A stretch of 64,000 bases of DNA. Origin: CAWARU01 sp963784575. GTDB taxonomy: Bacteria; Pseudomonadota; Gammaproteobacteria; UBA6186; Azoamicaceae. Numbering within the stretch: position 1 is the first letter of the stretch; each line of letters opens with the position of its first letter. Both the position numbers and the translations under genes were made by a program. Positions 45,714 to 54,594 of this stretch are shown here, one piece after another. The DNA is taken from positions 124,001 through 188,000 of the forward strand of contig CAWARU010000002.1 in NCBI GenBank assembly GCA_963784575.1, given 5' to 3'. The notes below the pieces were generated by a model. That model saw nothing but the letters and a program-made list of their open reading frames with translations. It was not told the origin of the DNA and made no database searches.

Positions 45714-47138
45714 ATGATTAAACAATTGTTACCTTTTTCTGGCAACGTCTTTCGACACTCAATTGCAAGCATTATTTTAACCTTAATACCATCCGTAACA
45801 GCTTTTGCTGACCAATCCGTTGATCAAGGTGTCATAGAATCCGCAGAAATTCGCAATGATTTCAATGATGGAAACTTTAACAATACAAATACTATGCCGC
45901 AAGCAAGTTTTAATTCAGAACCTGTACCCGATTCACAGGAATCTATGTCACCCGCACCCTTTACGTCCGAACCCGTTGGAGAAAGCATAGCACCAGAAGG
46001 CTTTGCCGCCTCCCCTGCCCCCATTAAGTTCATTCTGGACAGATACTTTTCTCCTATTACTGGCGCCTATGCATTAAACTCAGCACTGCATGGCTATATG
46101 ATGATTGACGATTCGCTGATACCAAGTTCAGAAGGTGTTACTGAATTTACCATGGTATTGGGCCGTATCGGAAAATACTTACTGGAAGGCATTTTATTTC
46201 AATGGGGCATGGTCGCACAGCATGAAGTTTTTGGTCATGGATTTAGGGCAAGAGAATTTCATTTAAACCCCATCCGATATCGAGTCACCCCTTGGTCAGG
46301 ATTTACTTCGTTTGGTTACAAGTTTTATACACTTTCCCCCAGCGAAAAAATCGCTGTCTCTGCTGGAGGTGTGGAAGGTACTTATATCCTGGCCCGAGAA
46401 TTACGCAATGATTGGTTAGAAAGAAATTGCATGGATGAACGCGAAGCACATGTCTATATTCAGAATGCACTGGATCAAACCTTTTATGTCCTCAGCACCC
46501 GGAATCATAGGAGATGGCCCTGGAACGATGATGAACATGACATCAATTCCTATATTAAATTAGTAAACAAATGGTACGGCAAAGCGGTGCTATCGGGAGC
46601 CAATCTCAGAAGAAAAATCTTGATGGATTTTCTGGATCCCTATGTTTTCTTTTCGATATATTCCATTGGACACTATTTTGTGGATGGTACTCAAGGCTTT
46701 GAATACCCCATGATTCCGCTCGGCCCCTACCGCTATTTACCTGGATTTAGGATTTCTCTTGCACCCTATGGACCCGAATATCAATTCATCAATTATTTGC
46801 AAGGCTGTGATCAAATCATTCAGGCAACAATTCGATATGGCAATAACGCACATCGGCAATCTTATGGTTTAATTTTAGATGTACGGCAATTATGGACTGC
46901 TGATCAGCTGAGTATTGATGGCCGTTTAGATCTGTGGCGGCAGCCGAAACTTTTTACACAACATGCTTGGAGTGCAACGAATAAGTTGGGAGGCGCTCTG
47001 TCCTTTTTTGCGCGATATCGGGTGAATAATTGCTTAGAATTTATTGGACAACTGGGATATAAAACGATGGGTTATATGCCGGGGGAACAGTTGAAGCAGA
47101 GTGCTATTGTGCGGGCGGGGTTTGCAGTGCATATGTGA
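45714..47138 (+). CDS. Exported protein with HExxxH metal-binding-like motif, unknown function
   Basis: 474 codons; ATG at 45714 with AAGGA eight bases upstream. A signal peptide is likely at the N-terminus (hydrophobic HSIASIILTLIPSVTAFA, about 15-32). Residues about 35-100 are a Pro/Ser/Glu/Asn-rich, partly repeated spacer (SEPVPDS / SEPVGES). The core holds QHEVFGHGFRARE, an HExxxH arrangement, followed about 55 residues later by SAGGVEGTYILARELRND, whose Glu could complete a metal site. The C-terminal 120 residues alternate polar and hydrophobic (for example RQSYGLILDVRQLW, LSIDGRLDLW) and look like amphipathic strands of an outer-membrane barrel. A zinc protease-like or envelope role is possible; no family is recognised with confidence. 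Confidence 0.85.
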   Translation: MIKQLLPFSGNVFRHSIASIILTLIPSVTAFADQSVDQGVIESAEIRNDFNDGNFNNTNTMPQASFNSEPVPDSQESMSPAPFTSEPVGESIAPEGFAASPAPIKFILDRYFSPITGAYALNSALHGYMMIDDSLIPSSEGVTEFTMVLGRIGKYLLEGILFQWGMVAQHEVFGHGFRAREFHLNPIRYRVTPWSGFTSFGYKFYTLSPSEKIAVSAGGVEGTYILARELRNDWLERNCMDEREAHVYIQNALDQTFYVLSTRNHRRWPWNDDEHDINSYIKLVNKWYGKAVLSGANLRRKILMDFLDPYVFFSIYSIGHYFVDGTQGFEYPMIPLGPYRYLPGFRISLAPYGPEYQFINYLQGCDQIIQATIRYGNNAHRQSYGLILDVRQLWTADQLSIDGRLDLWRQPKLFTQHAWSATNKLGGALSFFARYRVNNCLEFIGQLGYKTMGYMPGEQLKQSAIVRAGFAVHM

Positions 47139-47224
47139 TCATTCATGCTACATGCTCTGCCCTCGAATCTGCCTCTTTAGGTAATCTATACAATCTTGTT
47201 ATTTAACTAGTTTATTTTTGTGCA

Positions 47225-47267
47225 GTAGCAACCGTTCAAGCACTGTTACAGTGTTCGCGGAGGCTAC
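47225..47267. repeat. Imperfect hairpin at the cvpA 3' end, sharing a 21-mer with 7941-7961
   Basis: The outer GTAGC/GCTAC arms enclose an inner perfect CACTG-TTA-CAGTG hairpin (47241-47253). The left arm (47225-47245) matches 7941-7961 in reverse complement with one mismatch and one indel. It overlaps the cvpA stop codon. It may act as a weak terminator or a REP-like element; there is no T-run on either strand. Confidence 0.45.
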
Positions 47268-47836
47268 CCCATTAGTTTATCGATCTGCATCTTATCCATC
47301 AGATTCTGCGGTATTTTATCTTTCATCCACAACGAAAAAGGTACAAATCTTGGAATCATTGCAGAATTAACCCATAAAGGATCTTTCGAAAACGGTGTCG
47401 GAAGAGCAACCATCAACATCACAGCGACCACAGCAATACCACGGACCAGTCCAAAAAATATCCCAATGATGCGATCGGTCACGCCGAATCCAGTAAATTT
47501 TATCAAACGACCAATTAAATAGCTTAGAACTCCCCCGACGATCAAGGTTAAAAGTAATAGAAGAACAAAGGCAACAATCATCCTCAAGCCCTGCATATTA
47601 ATCATCGTCAACATATTACTAACGGGTTCAAAATACATCACCGAAATAAAAATTGCTGCGCCCCAGGTGACGAGAGACATCGCCTCTCGCACAAATCCTC
47701 TGATGATCCCCATCAATATCGAAAAGCCAATCAAAGCCAAAATTGCATAATCAGCGCCATTCATGCCGTGGAACATGGCCTTAAAACTGCTTAAGCCTCC
47801 AGCAGCTTCGTTTACTAGATGTGTTGCTTCTTGCAT
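47264..47836 (-). CDS. cvpA: CvpA family membrane protein
   Basis: Inner-membrane protein needed for colicin V production and envelope homeostasis in relatives. 190 codons from the ATG at 47836, chosen because AAGGAGG lies 11 bases upstream (47848-47854); a TTG at 47860 would place this sequence inside the gene. Four membrane helices (about 25-45, 52-70, 83-110, 122-145). The motif GIIRGFVREAMSLVTWG is diagnostic of the family. The first 24 residues are an extra N-terminal stretch absent from E. coli CvpA. It is the last gene of the asd-fimV-truA-accD run. Confidence 0.92.
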   Translation of the reverse strand: MQEATHLVNEAAGGLSSFKAMFHGMNGADYAILALIGFSILMGIIRGFVREAMSLVTWGAAIFISVMYFEPVSNMLTMINMQGLRMIVAFVLLLLLTLIVGGVLSYLIGRLIKFTGFGVTDRIIGIFFGLVRGIAVVAVMLMVALPTPFSKDPLWVNSAMIPRFVPFSLWMKDKIPQNLMDKMQIDKLMG

Positions 47837-47954
47837 TTTGCGTTTAGCCTCCTTTGGCAATTTTGCGGTGACCCATATTTATATAAGTCAATAAGTATTC
47901 CAAAATAGCTTACTATGTTCTGGATGCCAATACTATCATTCTAGGCTATCAGTT

Positions 47955-48815
47955 CTAAGCTACAAGTTCTTTTTGAGTTAATTTGCTTAAAACAGAAGCT
48001 ATTTTATCTTTCATAGCCCGCCTATCCACAATCATATCTAAAGCACCCTTTTCCAATAAAAATTCGCTGCGTTGAAACCCGGGCGGCAATGTTTCTCTAA
48101 CGGTCTGCTCAATGACTTTCGGACCCGCAAAGCCTATCAAAGCCTGGGGTTCGGCTATATTTAAATCACCGAGCATCGCTAGGCTTGCAGAGACTCCGCC
48201 GGTGCAGGGATCCACCATGACAGAAATATAAGGAATGCCAAGATCGGATAAACGACCGAGCGCAGTGCTGGTTTTGGCCATCTGCATTAAGGATATTAAA
48301 GATTCTTGCATTCTGGCCCCACCGCTGCAGGAAAAGCAAACAAATGGGATATTTTCTTTAATACTTGCATTGACGCCTTGCACAAAACGCTCCCCCACCA
48401 CAGCACCCATGGAGCCGCCTATGAAACCAAATTCGAAAGCAGCAACGACGACGGGGATCCCTTTGACAAAACCTTTCATGACAACCAAAGCATCTTTTTC
48501 ACCCGTATCTCTTTGAGCTGTGACTAAACGATCTTTGTATTTTTTGGTATCTCGAAATTTTAAGCGATCTTCTGGAACAACCTGTGCTGCAATTTCTTCT
48601 CGATAATTGGGATCTAAAAAAATGTCGATGCGTTTTCTGGCGGTAAGACGCATATGGTAATTACATTTTGGACAAACATCGAGATTTTTTTCTAATTCAG
48701 AACGGAACAGAAAATTACCGCATTCTGGGCATTTTGACCAGAGGCCTTCTGGAATTTCTTTCTTCTTGACTTCGGTCTTAATTTTTGATGGAAATAATTT
48801 TGATATCCAACTCAT
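47955..48815 (-). CDS. accD: Acetyl-CoA carboxylase carboxyltransferase subunit beta
   Basis: Together with AccA transfers the carboxyl group from biotin to acetyl-CoA, the first step of fatty acid synthesis. 286 codons. The N-terminal four-cysteine zinc ribbon is intact (CPECGNFLF and CPKCNYH). The crotonase-like core has GFVKGIPVVVAAFEFGFIGGSMG and the oxyanion-type SGGARMQES, followed by DPCTGGVSASLAMLGD and GFAGPKVIEQT. AGAGG is 11 bases upstream of the ATG. In many gammaproteobacteria folC lies between accD and cvpA; here the 118-bp gap holds no gene. Confidence 0.97.
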   Translation of the reverse strand: MSWISKLFPSKIKTEVKKKEIPEGLWSKCPECGNFLFRSELEKNLDVCPKCNYHMRLTARKRIDIFLDPNYREEIAAQVVPEDRLKFRDTKKYKDRLVTAQRDTGEKDALVVMKGFVKGIPVVVAAFEFGFIGGSMGAVVGERFVQGVNASIKENIPFVCFSCSGGARMQESLISLMQMAKTSTALGRLSDLGIPYISVMVDPCTGGVSASLAMLGDLNIAEPQALIGFAGPKVIEQTVRETLPPGFQRSEFLLEKGALDMIVDRRAMKDKIASVLSKLTQKELVA

Positions 48816-48893
48816 ATTACATATAACCCTCTTAATAAATGTTTGATCACTGTATTCATGCTTAACCTGTAGCCAATGTTCATTATATTTGTT

Positions 48894-49688
48894 TTAAATC
48901 GTAAACAAAACATTTCTTGCTTGAAATTGAGGAATTTTAAATTGTTCTGGGTAATAGACCTCTGCAAGATATAATCCTTTGGCAGAAGCCGTCATACCCG
49001 CCGATCTGCGATCGCAAGCCAAAAGCACTTCCTTTGCCCATATGGACTCGGCCTTGCCGGAACCAATTTCCTTAAGTACCCCAACCATATTTCGAACCAT
49101 ATGATGCAAGAAAGCGTTTGCAGTGATATTGATGGTGATCAAATGACTATTACTGTGACGCTCAATTTGAATTTTTGTGACTTCACGCACGGGCGAATGA
49201 CTTTGACAACCTGCCGCCCGAAACGAACTAAAATCGTGCGTCCCAATCCAATATTGTGATGCTTCTTGCATGGTTTCGATATCAAGCTTACGATAATACC
49301 ATCCTACCTGATTTCGAAATAAACTCGGTCGAATGGCATGGTTATAGATTATATATTGATAGCGGCGAGCAGTTGCAGATCGTCTCGCATTGAAGTCACT
49401 CGAAACGGGATGACACCATAAAATCCTAATTGCCTTATTGAGGTTATTGTTGGTCCCAAAAACCCAGGCTCGTTCCAATCGATTTCGGGTACTGTCAAAA
49501 TGAATCACCTGTGCAGTGGCGTGGACACCGCGATCGGTACGACCAGCGCAAGTAATTTCTATAGGCTCTGCTGCAACAATTGAAATAGCTTTTTCAATCT
49601 CTTCTTGAACTGAAGGTACTGTTTTTTGACGCTGCCAACCATGAAATTGACTGCCATCATATTCTACACCCATTGCAAAACGGTTCAT
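48894..49688 (-). CDS. truA: tRNA pseudouridine(38-40) synthase
   Basis: Forms pseudouridine in the anticodon stem-loop of several tRNAs. 264 codons. The catalytic Asp is in CAGRTDRGVHATAQ. The conserved VEYDGSQFHGWQRQ opens the protein, and HDFSSFRAAGC and FLHHMVRNMVG are in place. No ribosome site is seen before the ATG at 49688; an ATG at residue 6 is an alternative. It starts 19 bp after fimV and is probably cotranscribed with it. Confidence 0.97.
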   Translation of the reverse strand: MNRFAMGVEYDGSQFHGWQRQKTVPSVQEEIEKAISIVAAEPIEITCAGRTDRGVHATAQVIHFDSTRNRLERAWVFGTNNNLNKAIRILWCHPVSSDFNARRSATARRYQYIIYNHAIRPSLFRNQVGWYYRKLDIETMQEASQYWIGTHDFSSFRAAGCQSHSPVREVTKIQIERHSNSHLITINITANAFLHHMVRNMVGVLKEIGSGKAESIWAKEVLLACDRRSAGMTASAKGLYLAEVYYPEQFKIPQFQARNVLFTI

Positions 49689-49707
49689 TGGCGATAATTC
49701 AGCTGAT

Positions 49708-52170
49708 TCATACGACAGAGCTTATATTATATTCCTGCAACATCCTCTGTGCTATTTCTCTCTCTTGTTCATTACCTTCCAATAAAACCGCATTCAACAA
49801 GGGCATGGCATTATCAAGTTCATCCATATCGAGATAATTTTGGGCCAATTCAAGTTTAAGAGCCACTTCATTGCTTTGTGGCAATTTTTCGATTTGGCTC
49901 AAAAATGATTCAAACTGAGAGCTTGTTTCCGACGGCATAGATGATTGGAAAGTTTCCGATAGCTCTGCCTGCTCCGCTATCAGATCCGATGCTAGATCTA
50001 GCAACTCAGATGATAGTATCGGTGGAAGTTCTGAGGGTGCATCTGGTGGAAGTTCTGGTGATACCTCCAATGGTAGCGATGGTAGCTCCGATGACACCTC
50101 CGCTGAAAATTCAGGTAATGGCTCTGATGCAAGTTCAAATGAAAAATTTGAATTCGTCTCCGATGCCAGTTCATCGGAAAGACCTGAATCTAAAGCTAAA
50201 CCTTCTGCTGAAAATTCTGAAGATAAAATATCTTCCATCGAAATTTCGAGATTACTTACTGGCTGCTCTGGTTCCTTTTGAGGTTCCTGTTCCGGTTCTT
50301 GTTTCAAAGTCTGTAATGAAAGTGAGTGGGTTTGAGAAATCACATCTGGAATAGCAGTTGGAATAGCAGGCTGCAAATTTAAGGGTGATGCTGATGTTGC
50401 AGATAGTGAAGAAGCAGAAGCAGCTTGCAGAGCAGGAGCTTTCTTCGCAGCAGATAAGTGAGTCCCGGCAAGTTGCGATCCAGAGAGCTTCACTTCAGAT
50501 TGCGGTGCTACAGCGAATGGAGCCCCTGATAGCGGAGTCGTGTGACCTTGAAATGGAACAGAACCTGTAGGTTTACTAGACGGAACAGAACTTGAGGGCT
50601 TACCAGCTGGCATATGTAAATCCGCATGCTGTTGTTTCATCTGAAGCAGTTCATCCAAATAAGAATCTATGGCAGCAAAAGGATCAGTTTCAGGATTGAC
50701 TGGCGCGTGCGTTTGCGGGGTCTGGTTGTTAAATCTATTGTTAAAGCTGCTGTGCAAGCCATGAGGAGAGGAAGCAATATGCGGTGCAAACTGGGCTTCC
50801 ATTTTTGCCTCTACAGGATACCCTGGATTGAAGTTAAAAGGTGCTGTAAAGGAATAAGGAGATTGATACCCTATCCCATTTGCCAACTGAGTTTCGGCTA
50901 GGGATCTCATATTGCTACCATAGGGCGAATTTGTAATATAGCTAAACTGCTGCGCTTTTCTTTTACGCAAGAAGTGCCAGAATGCAAGCCCAAGCCCCCC
51001 AATTAACAAAATCAGTGACAATGCTATCAGCATATGTTTTGAATTTATTCTGATGTAGACATCAGATTCATTAAATGATATCGGCATTGCACCCGGCGCA
51101 GACTGCAAAACGCTTTGCAAGTCGGTTCTCTGCGCGTTCAGAGTGTTTGAATGCGCTGCTTGTGCTGATTGTGTTGCCGCAGTCTCTGTGCCATTCAAAT
51201 TCGGAATTGAACTGCTTGCAGCACCATTCGCAGCTGTTGCAGCAGAAGCGATATTCGCTGTTCCCTGGACTTTTTCAAGCTCTGGCGAGACTCTTTCTTG
51301 CGCCACTTTACTTGATGATTGCTTAGAGAATGGCGGTGATAAAACCTGCGCCGCTTGACTTCCATTCTGTGATTGAACTGAATTTTGTGTTGTTTTCGGC
51401 GCTCTGCGTTCTGAAGAATTATTGGATACTACTGTCATGGTAGGAATAGGTGGATGATCCTCTTCTTTGACATCGGGATCAAATAATGTCTCAAATTGCT
51501 GCTTAGAATATTGTTGCTTGGAATGTGGCGCAAGTTTGTATGGCATCACACCCGGTACATTGGCAGAATTGTTCGAGGAAGCAGAGAGTGATGCATTCCC
51601 ATAGGTATTCGCAGATGAGTTCGCTGCTTCTGTATGATGCGTCCCTGCACTCAGCACAGCGACTTTGGGACTGGCATCGACAGGATCTTGCATCGCGCGC
51701 TTTTCATGCACTGAACCGCTATTAAAAGGAGCGGGATCCAACAATAAAGTATAGCCTCGAACCAAGCGTCCACCTGGCCAGGCCAAATCTATTAAAAAAT
51801 CTAAATAGGGTTGTTTGATAGCATCCTTACTTGTGATCTTTATAAAGGTATGATTTGCTGCTCGAACGACTTCAAATCGCAGCAAGGATAAAAAGAAAGG
51901 CCGCTCTAAACCTGCTCTAGCAAATTCCTGTGCTGATGCCAAACTGACTGAGATTTGATCGGAATCCGTAGAATCTGTACCCAATAATTCCACTTCCGCA
52001 TCCAAAGGTTCATTGAGATAGGAATATAATTTTACTTCTCCAAAACTGAGACCATACGCACTGCTATTGAATAATAAGCAGCTGAGCGCGAGTATACCCG
52101 TTATAAGCGCAGCATACGTAACATTAAAATTCAGTTTTTTGAAAAAAGTTGAATTTGACACTAATTGCAT
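49708..52170 (-). CDS. fimV: FimV-family envelope protein
   Basis: Inner-membrane hub protein that in Pseudomonas and relatives supports type IV pili, polar localisation and cAMP signalling. 820 codons from the ATG at 52170, preferred because AGGA is eight bases upstream; an ATG at 52191 lacks one. A signal segment (about 17-36) is followed by the FimV N-terminal domain beginning GLSFGEVKLYSYLNEPL and ending AWPGGRLVRGYTLLLDP. A long Ser/Ala/Asn/Gln-rich region follows, with one membrane helix (about 380-400) and a basic stop-transfer KKRKAQ-like segment. A Pro/Glu/Ser-rich acidic cytoplasmic part has repeated SELP/PELP units. The FimV C-terminal TPR-like domain closes the protein (ALKLELAQNYLDMDELDNAM). 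The peptidoglycan-binding LysM usually found after the N-terminal domain is not visible. Confidence 0.93.
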   Translation of the reverse strand: MQLVSNSTFFKKLNFNVTYAALITGILALSCLLFNSSAYGLSFGEVKLYSYLNEPLDAEVELLGTDSTDSDQISVSLASAQEFARAGLERPFFLSLLRFEVVRAANHTFIKITSKDAIKQPYLDFLIDLAWPGGRLVRGYTLLLDPAPFNSGSVHEKRAMQDPVDASPKVAVLSAGTHHTEAANSSANTYGNASLSASSNNSANVPGVMPYKLAPHSKQQYSKQQFETLFDPDVKEEDHPPIPTMTVVSNNSSERRAPKTTQNSVQSQNGSQAAQVLSPPFSKQSSSKVAQERVSPELEKVQGTANIASAATAANGAASSSIPNLNGTETAATQSAQAAHSNTLNAQRTDLQSVLQSAPGAMPISFNESDVYIRINSKHMLIALSLILLIGGLGLAFWHFLRKRKAQQFSYITNSPYGSNMRSLAETQLANGIGYQSPYSFTAPFNFNPGYPVEAKMEAQFAPHIASSPHGLHSSFNNRFNNQTPQTHAPVNPETDPFAAIDSYLDELLQMKQQHADLHMPAGKPSSSVPSSKPTGSVPFQGHTTPLSGAPFAVAPQSEVKLSGSQLAGTHLSAAKKAPALQAASASSLSATSASPLNLQPAIPTAIPDVISQTHSLSLQTLKQEPEQEPQKEPEQPVSNLEISMEDILSSEFSAEGLALDSGLSDELASETNSNFSFELASEPLPEFSAEVSSELPSLPLEVSPELPPDAPSELPPILSSELLDLASDLIAEQAELSETFQSSMPSETSSQFESFLSQIEKLPQSNEVALKLELAQNYLDMDELDNAMPLLNAVLLEGNEQEREIAQRMLQEYNISSVV

Positions 52171-52257
52171 GAATAACATCCTAAGATTCATTCGCTATTT
52201 AACTTGCTTAAAAACGCCTTAAATTAAGCAATTTTCACCTATCCTACAAGTGTAGAT

Positions 52258-53304
52258 TTAGATGTACTGATTAGCCAGAATTTCTGCAATTTGAATTGCA
52301 TTTAAGGCAGCTCCCTTACGAATATTGTCTGAGACTACCCAAAGATTAAGTGCAGACGGATGTGAAAAATCTTCACGAACTCTGCCGACATAAACGGCAT
52401 CTGTTCCGGCACATTCCGGGACAGGTGTTGGATATTCTCTGCTGTTGATATCATTTTTGTCTTGCAAATCGTCCATTAAAATAATACCAGGCGCGCTTTG
52501 TAGAATTTTACGGGCGTTGTCTGCAGATATCTTTTGTCTGGTTTCTAAATTAATAGCTTCTGAATGCCCAAAAATAACAGGCACTCGTACTGCGGTGGCG
52601 TTCACGGCAATCGAGGGATCATTCAAGATTTTTTGAGTTTCATTGACGAGCTTCATTTCTTCTTGGGTATAATCATTGCGCTGAAACTTTCCGCAATGGG
52701 GGATTACATTAAAGGCAATTTGCTTAGCGTAAACCGCTGGTTCGACAGGTCTGCCATTTAAAAGAGAGGATGTTTGTTCAATGAGCTCTGAGATTGCAGC
52801 ACGCCCGGTACCAGATACCGATTGATAGGTGACAACATTGATACGTGTGATACCTGCTGCATCATAAATTGGTTTAATAGCCACCAGCATTTGAATGGTG
52901 GAACAATTTGGATTTGCAATAATATTGCGATTTTCATATTCAGCAATCCGCTCGGGATTTACTTCAGGAATGACGAGTGGGACATCAGGGTTCATGCGGA
53001 AATGTGAGGTATTGTCGATAACCACGCAGCCCGCTTTAGCAGCTATGGGGGCATATTTTGCAGACACTTCGCCCCCTGCCGAAAAAAGACCAATCTGTAC
53101 TTTTGAAAAATCAAATTCCTCGGCATTTATCACTTCTATAGGCTTATTCTTGAAATTGAGAACATTGCCGGCGGAACGATTGCTGGCTAGCAGGTATAAT
53201 TTGCCAACTGGAAATTTACGTTCTTCTAGAATGGAAATCAAGGTATCCCCTACCACACCGGTAGCACCGAGTATCGCAATGTCGTACTTTCTGCTTTTAT
53301 TCAT
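52258..53304 (-). CDS. asd: Aspartate-semialdehyde dehydrogenase
   Basis: Reduces aspartyl phosphate to aspartate semialdehyde for lysine, diaminopimelate, threonine and methionine synthesis. 348 codons. The NADP-binding GATGVVG is near residue 13. The catalytic Cys134 lies in NPNCSTIQM and the active-site His in VIFGHSEAINLET. The QSVSGTGRAAISEL loop is intact. It belongs to the shorter Asd type related to that of Pseudomonas, not to the E. coli Asd type. It lies upstream of fimV by 87 bp, the usual neighbour in gammaproteobacteria. Confidence 0.96.
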   Translation of the reverse strand: MNKSRKYDIAILGATGVVGDTLISILEERKFPVGKLYLLASNRSAGNVLNFKNKPIEVINAEEFDFSKVQIGLFSAGGEVSAKYAPIAAKAGCVVIDNTSHFRMNPDVPLVIPEVNPERIAEYENRNIIANPNCSTIQMLVAIKPIYDAAGITRINVVTYQSVSGTGRAAISELIEQTSSLLNGRPVEPAVYAKQIAFNVIPHCGKFQRNDYTQEEMKLVNETQKILNDPSIAVNATAVRVPVIFGHSEAINLETRQKISADNARKILQSAPGIILMDDLQDKNDINSREYPTPVPECAGTDAVYVGRVREDFSHPSALNLWVVSDNIRKGAALNAIQIAEILANQYI

Positions 53305-53368
53305 AGTTTCCCCTTTCCCGCTTTTGTTGCTCTCAACATTCTCAATGTTGTCACTGTTCTCAATCTTC

Positions 53369-53554
53369 TCAATGCTTCAGCAGTAACACAGCAAGTGCTA
53401 CCATTGCTATTAATAGTAGCGCAAGTATTCCGAGAGTTGTGAAGCTTTTATTGATATTCATTGCAGAAAAAGCATCAGGGTTCCCTTTGATATTTCGGTA
53501 CAAAATCCAGAGAAGTAGTAAAATACCCAGTACGATCAACAAATTTATCAGCAT
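53369..53554 (-). CDS. Small membrane protein, two TM segments
   Basis: 61 codons; ATG at 53554 with AGAGG seven bases upstream. Two hydrophobic helices (about 2-20 and 38-59) flank a short polar loop (RNIKGNPDAFSAMNINKS). No family recognised. It begins 12 bp after prmB and precedes asd by 64 bp, so it is probably cotranscribed with both. Confidence 0.75.
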   Translation of the reverse strand: MLINLLIVLGILLLLWILYRNIKGNPDAFSAMNINKSFTTLGILALLLIAMVALAVLLLKH

Positions 53555-53566
53555 TAAAAGCCCTCT

Positions 53567-54463
53567 TTAACCGTGAGAATCAGAGGACGAAGCTGTAAAA
53601 TCTTGCAAATGCAGTAAAAACACTCCATGCCCGCCCCTCTCAAATTCGAGCCAAGTAAATGGCAATTGTGGATAACTCTGCATTAATGCTTGCTCGCTGT
53701 TGCCAACTTCAACGATTAATGCCCCTTCCGGTGCTAAAAAACCCGGTGCCTCATTTAAAATACGATGCACAACTTGAAGACCATCTTCCCCCGCAGCCAA
53801 GGCCAGCTTTGGTTCCCAAATATATTCTTGCGGCAGATTCTCAAAGTCTAAGCGATCAACATAAGGGGGATTACTGATGATAATATCATATTGCTCATTG
53901 CTGCAAGCATCGAAAAGATCCCCCTGCAACAAGCGGACTCTCTCTAATAGTTGGTGTTGCTGGGTGTTTTTATGCGCAACAGCCAATGCCTCAGCAGAAA
54001 TATCAACCGCATCGATCTTTGCTTCTGGAAAGGCATAGGCACAGGCAATGGCAATGCAGCCGCTTCCGGTACAGAGATCTAAAATGTGCCGGACTCTTTT
54101 TCTATTAACCCAGGGCTGAAATTGCTTTTCAACCAGTTCCCCCAAGGGCGAGCGGGGTATCAATACCCTCTCATCAACATAAAATTTTTGACCAGCAAAC
54201 CAAGATTCATGAATGAGATAAGGCAGAGGGATCCTTTCCTTAATACGAATCTCCACCAGCTGCACCATGGTTTTCAATTCAGCGCTGCTTAATTTTCGCT
54301 CTAGCACGGAAGTATCACTGTCAGGGGGAAGTTCCAACACATATCGAGCAATGGCAACGGCCTCATCCCAGGGGTTGTCGGTCCCATGACCGAAATGGAG
54401 CCCAGCCTCTTGGAACGAATGTTCAGCCCATTCTAAAAAATCAGATAGACTTGAGATAGACAT
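53567..54463 (-). CDS. prmB: Ribosomal protein L3 (uL3) glutamine methyltransferase
   Basis: N5-methylates a glutamine of ribosomal protein uL3. 298 codons from the ATG at 54463 (AAGG seven bases upstream); a TTG three bases earlier is unlikely. The SAM motif LDLCTGSGCIAIACAY and catalytic NPPY (ISNPPYVDRLDFENLP) are followed by the PrmB-specific QEYIWEPKLALAAGEDGL. The N-terminal helical domain starts SLSDFLEWAEHSF, as in PrmB and unlike PrmC. First gene of the leftward run leading to asd, fimV, truA, accD and cvpA. Confidence 0.95.
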   Translation of the reverse strand: MSISSLSDFLEWAEHSFQEAGLHFGHGTDNPWDEAVAIARYVLELPPDSDTSVLERKLSSAELKTMVQLVEIRIKERIPLPYLIHESWFAGQKFYVDERVLIPRSPLGELVEKQFQPWVNRKRVRHILDLCTGSGCIAIACAYAFPEAKIDAVDISAEALAVAHKNTQQHQLLERVRLLQGDLFDACSNEQYDIIISNPPYVDRLDFENLPQEYIWEPKLALAAGEDGLQVVHRILNEAPGFLAPEGALIVEVGNSEQALMQSYPQLPFTWLEFERGGHGVFLLHLQDFTASSSDSHG

Positions 54464-54594
54464 CAAAATACCTTAATATAACTGGCTATGGTGAAGTCCT
54501 ATTTTACCCCATACAATTAGCCTATGTATCGCAATATTACAAATATAAATGAGTTAACAAACTTGTTTTATTTATAATATTGCGAGGAAACTTT

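Noticed and set aside
49941..50354. 137-codon plus-strand frame
   Set aside because: Antisense shadow of the biased Ser/Glu/Pro-coding part of fimV; no RBS and no protein-like composition.
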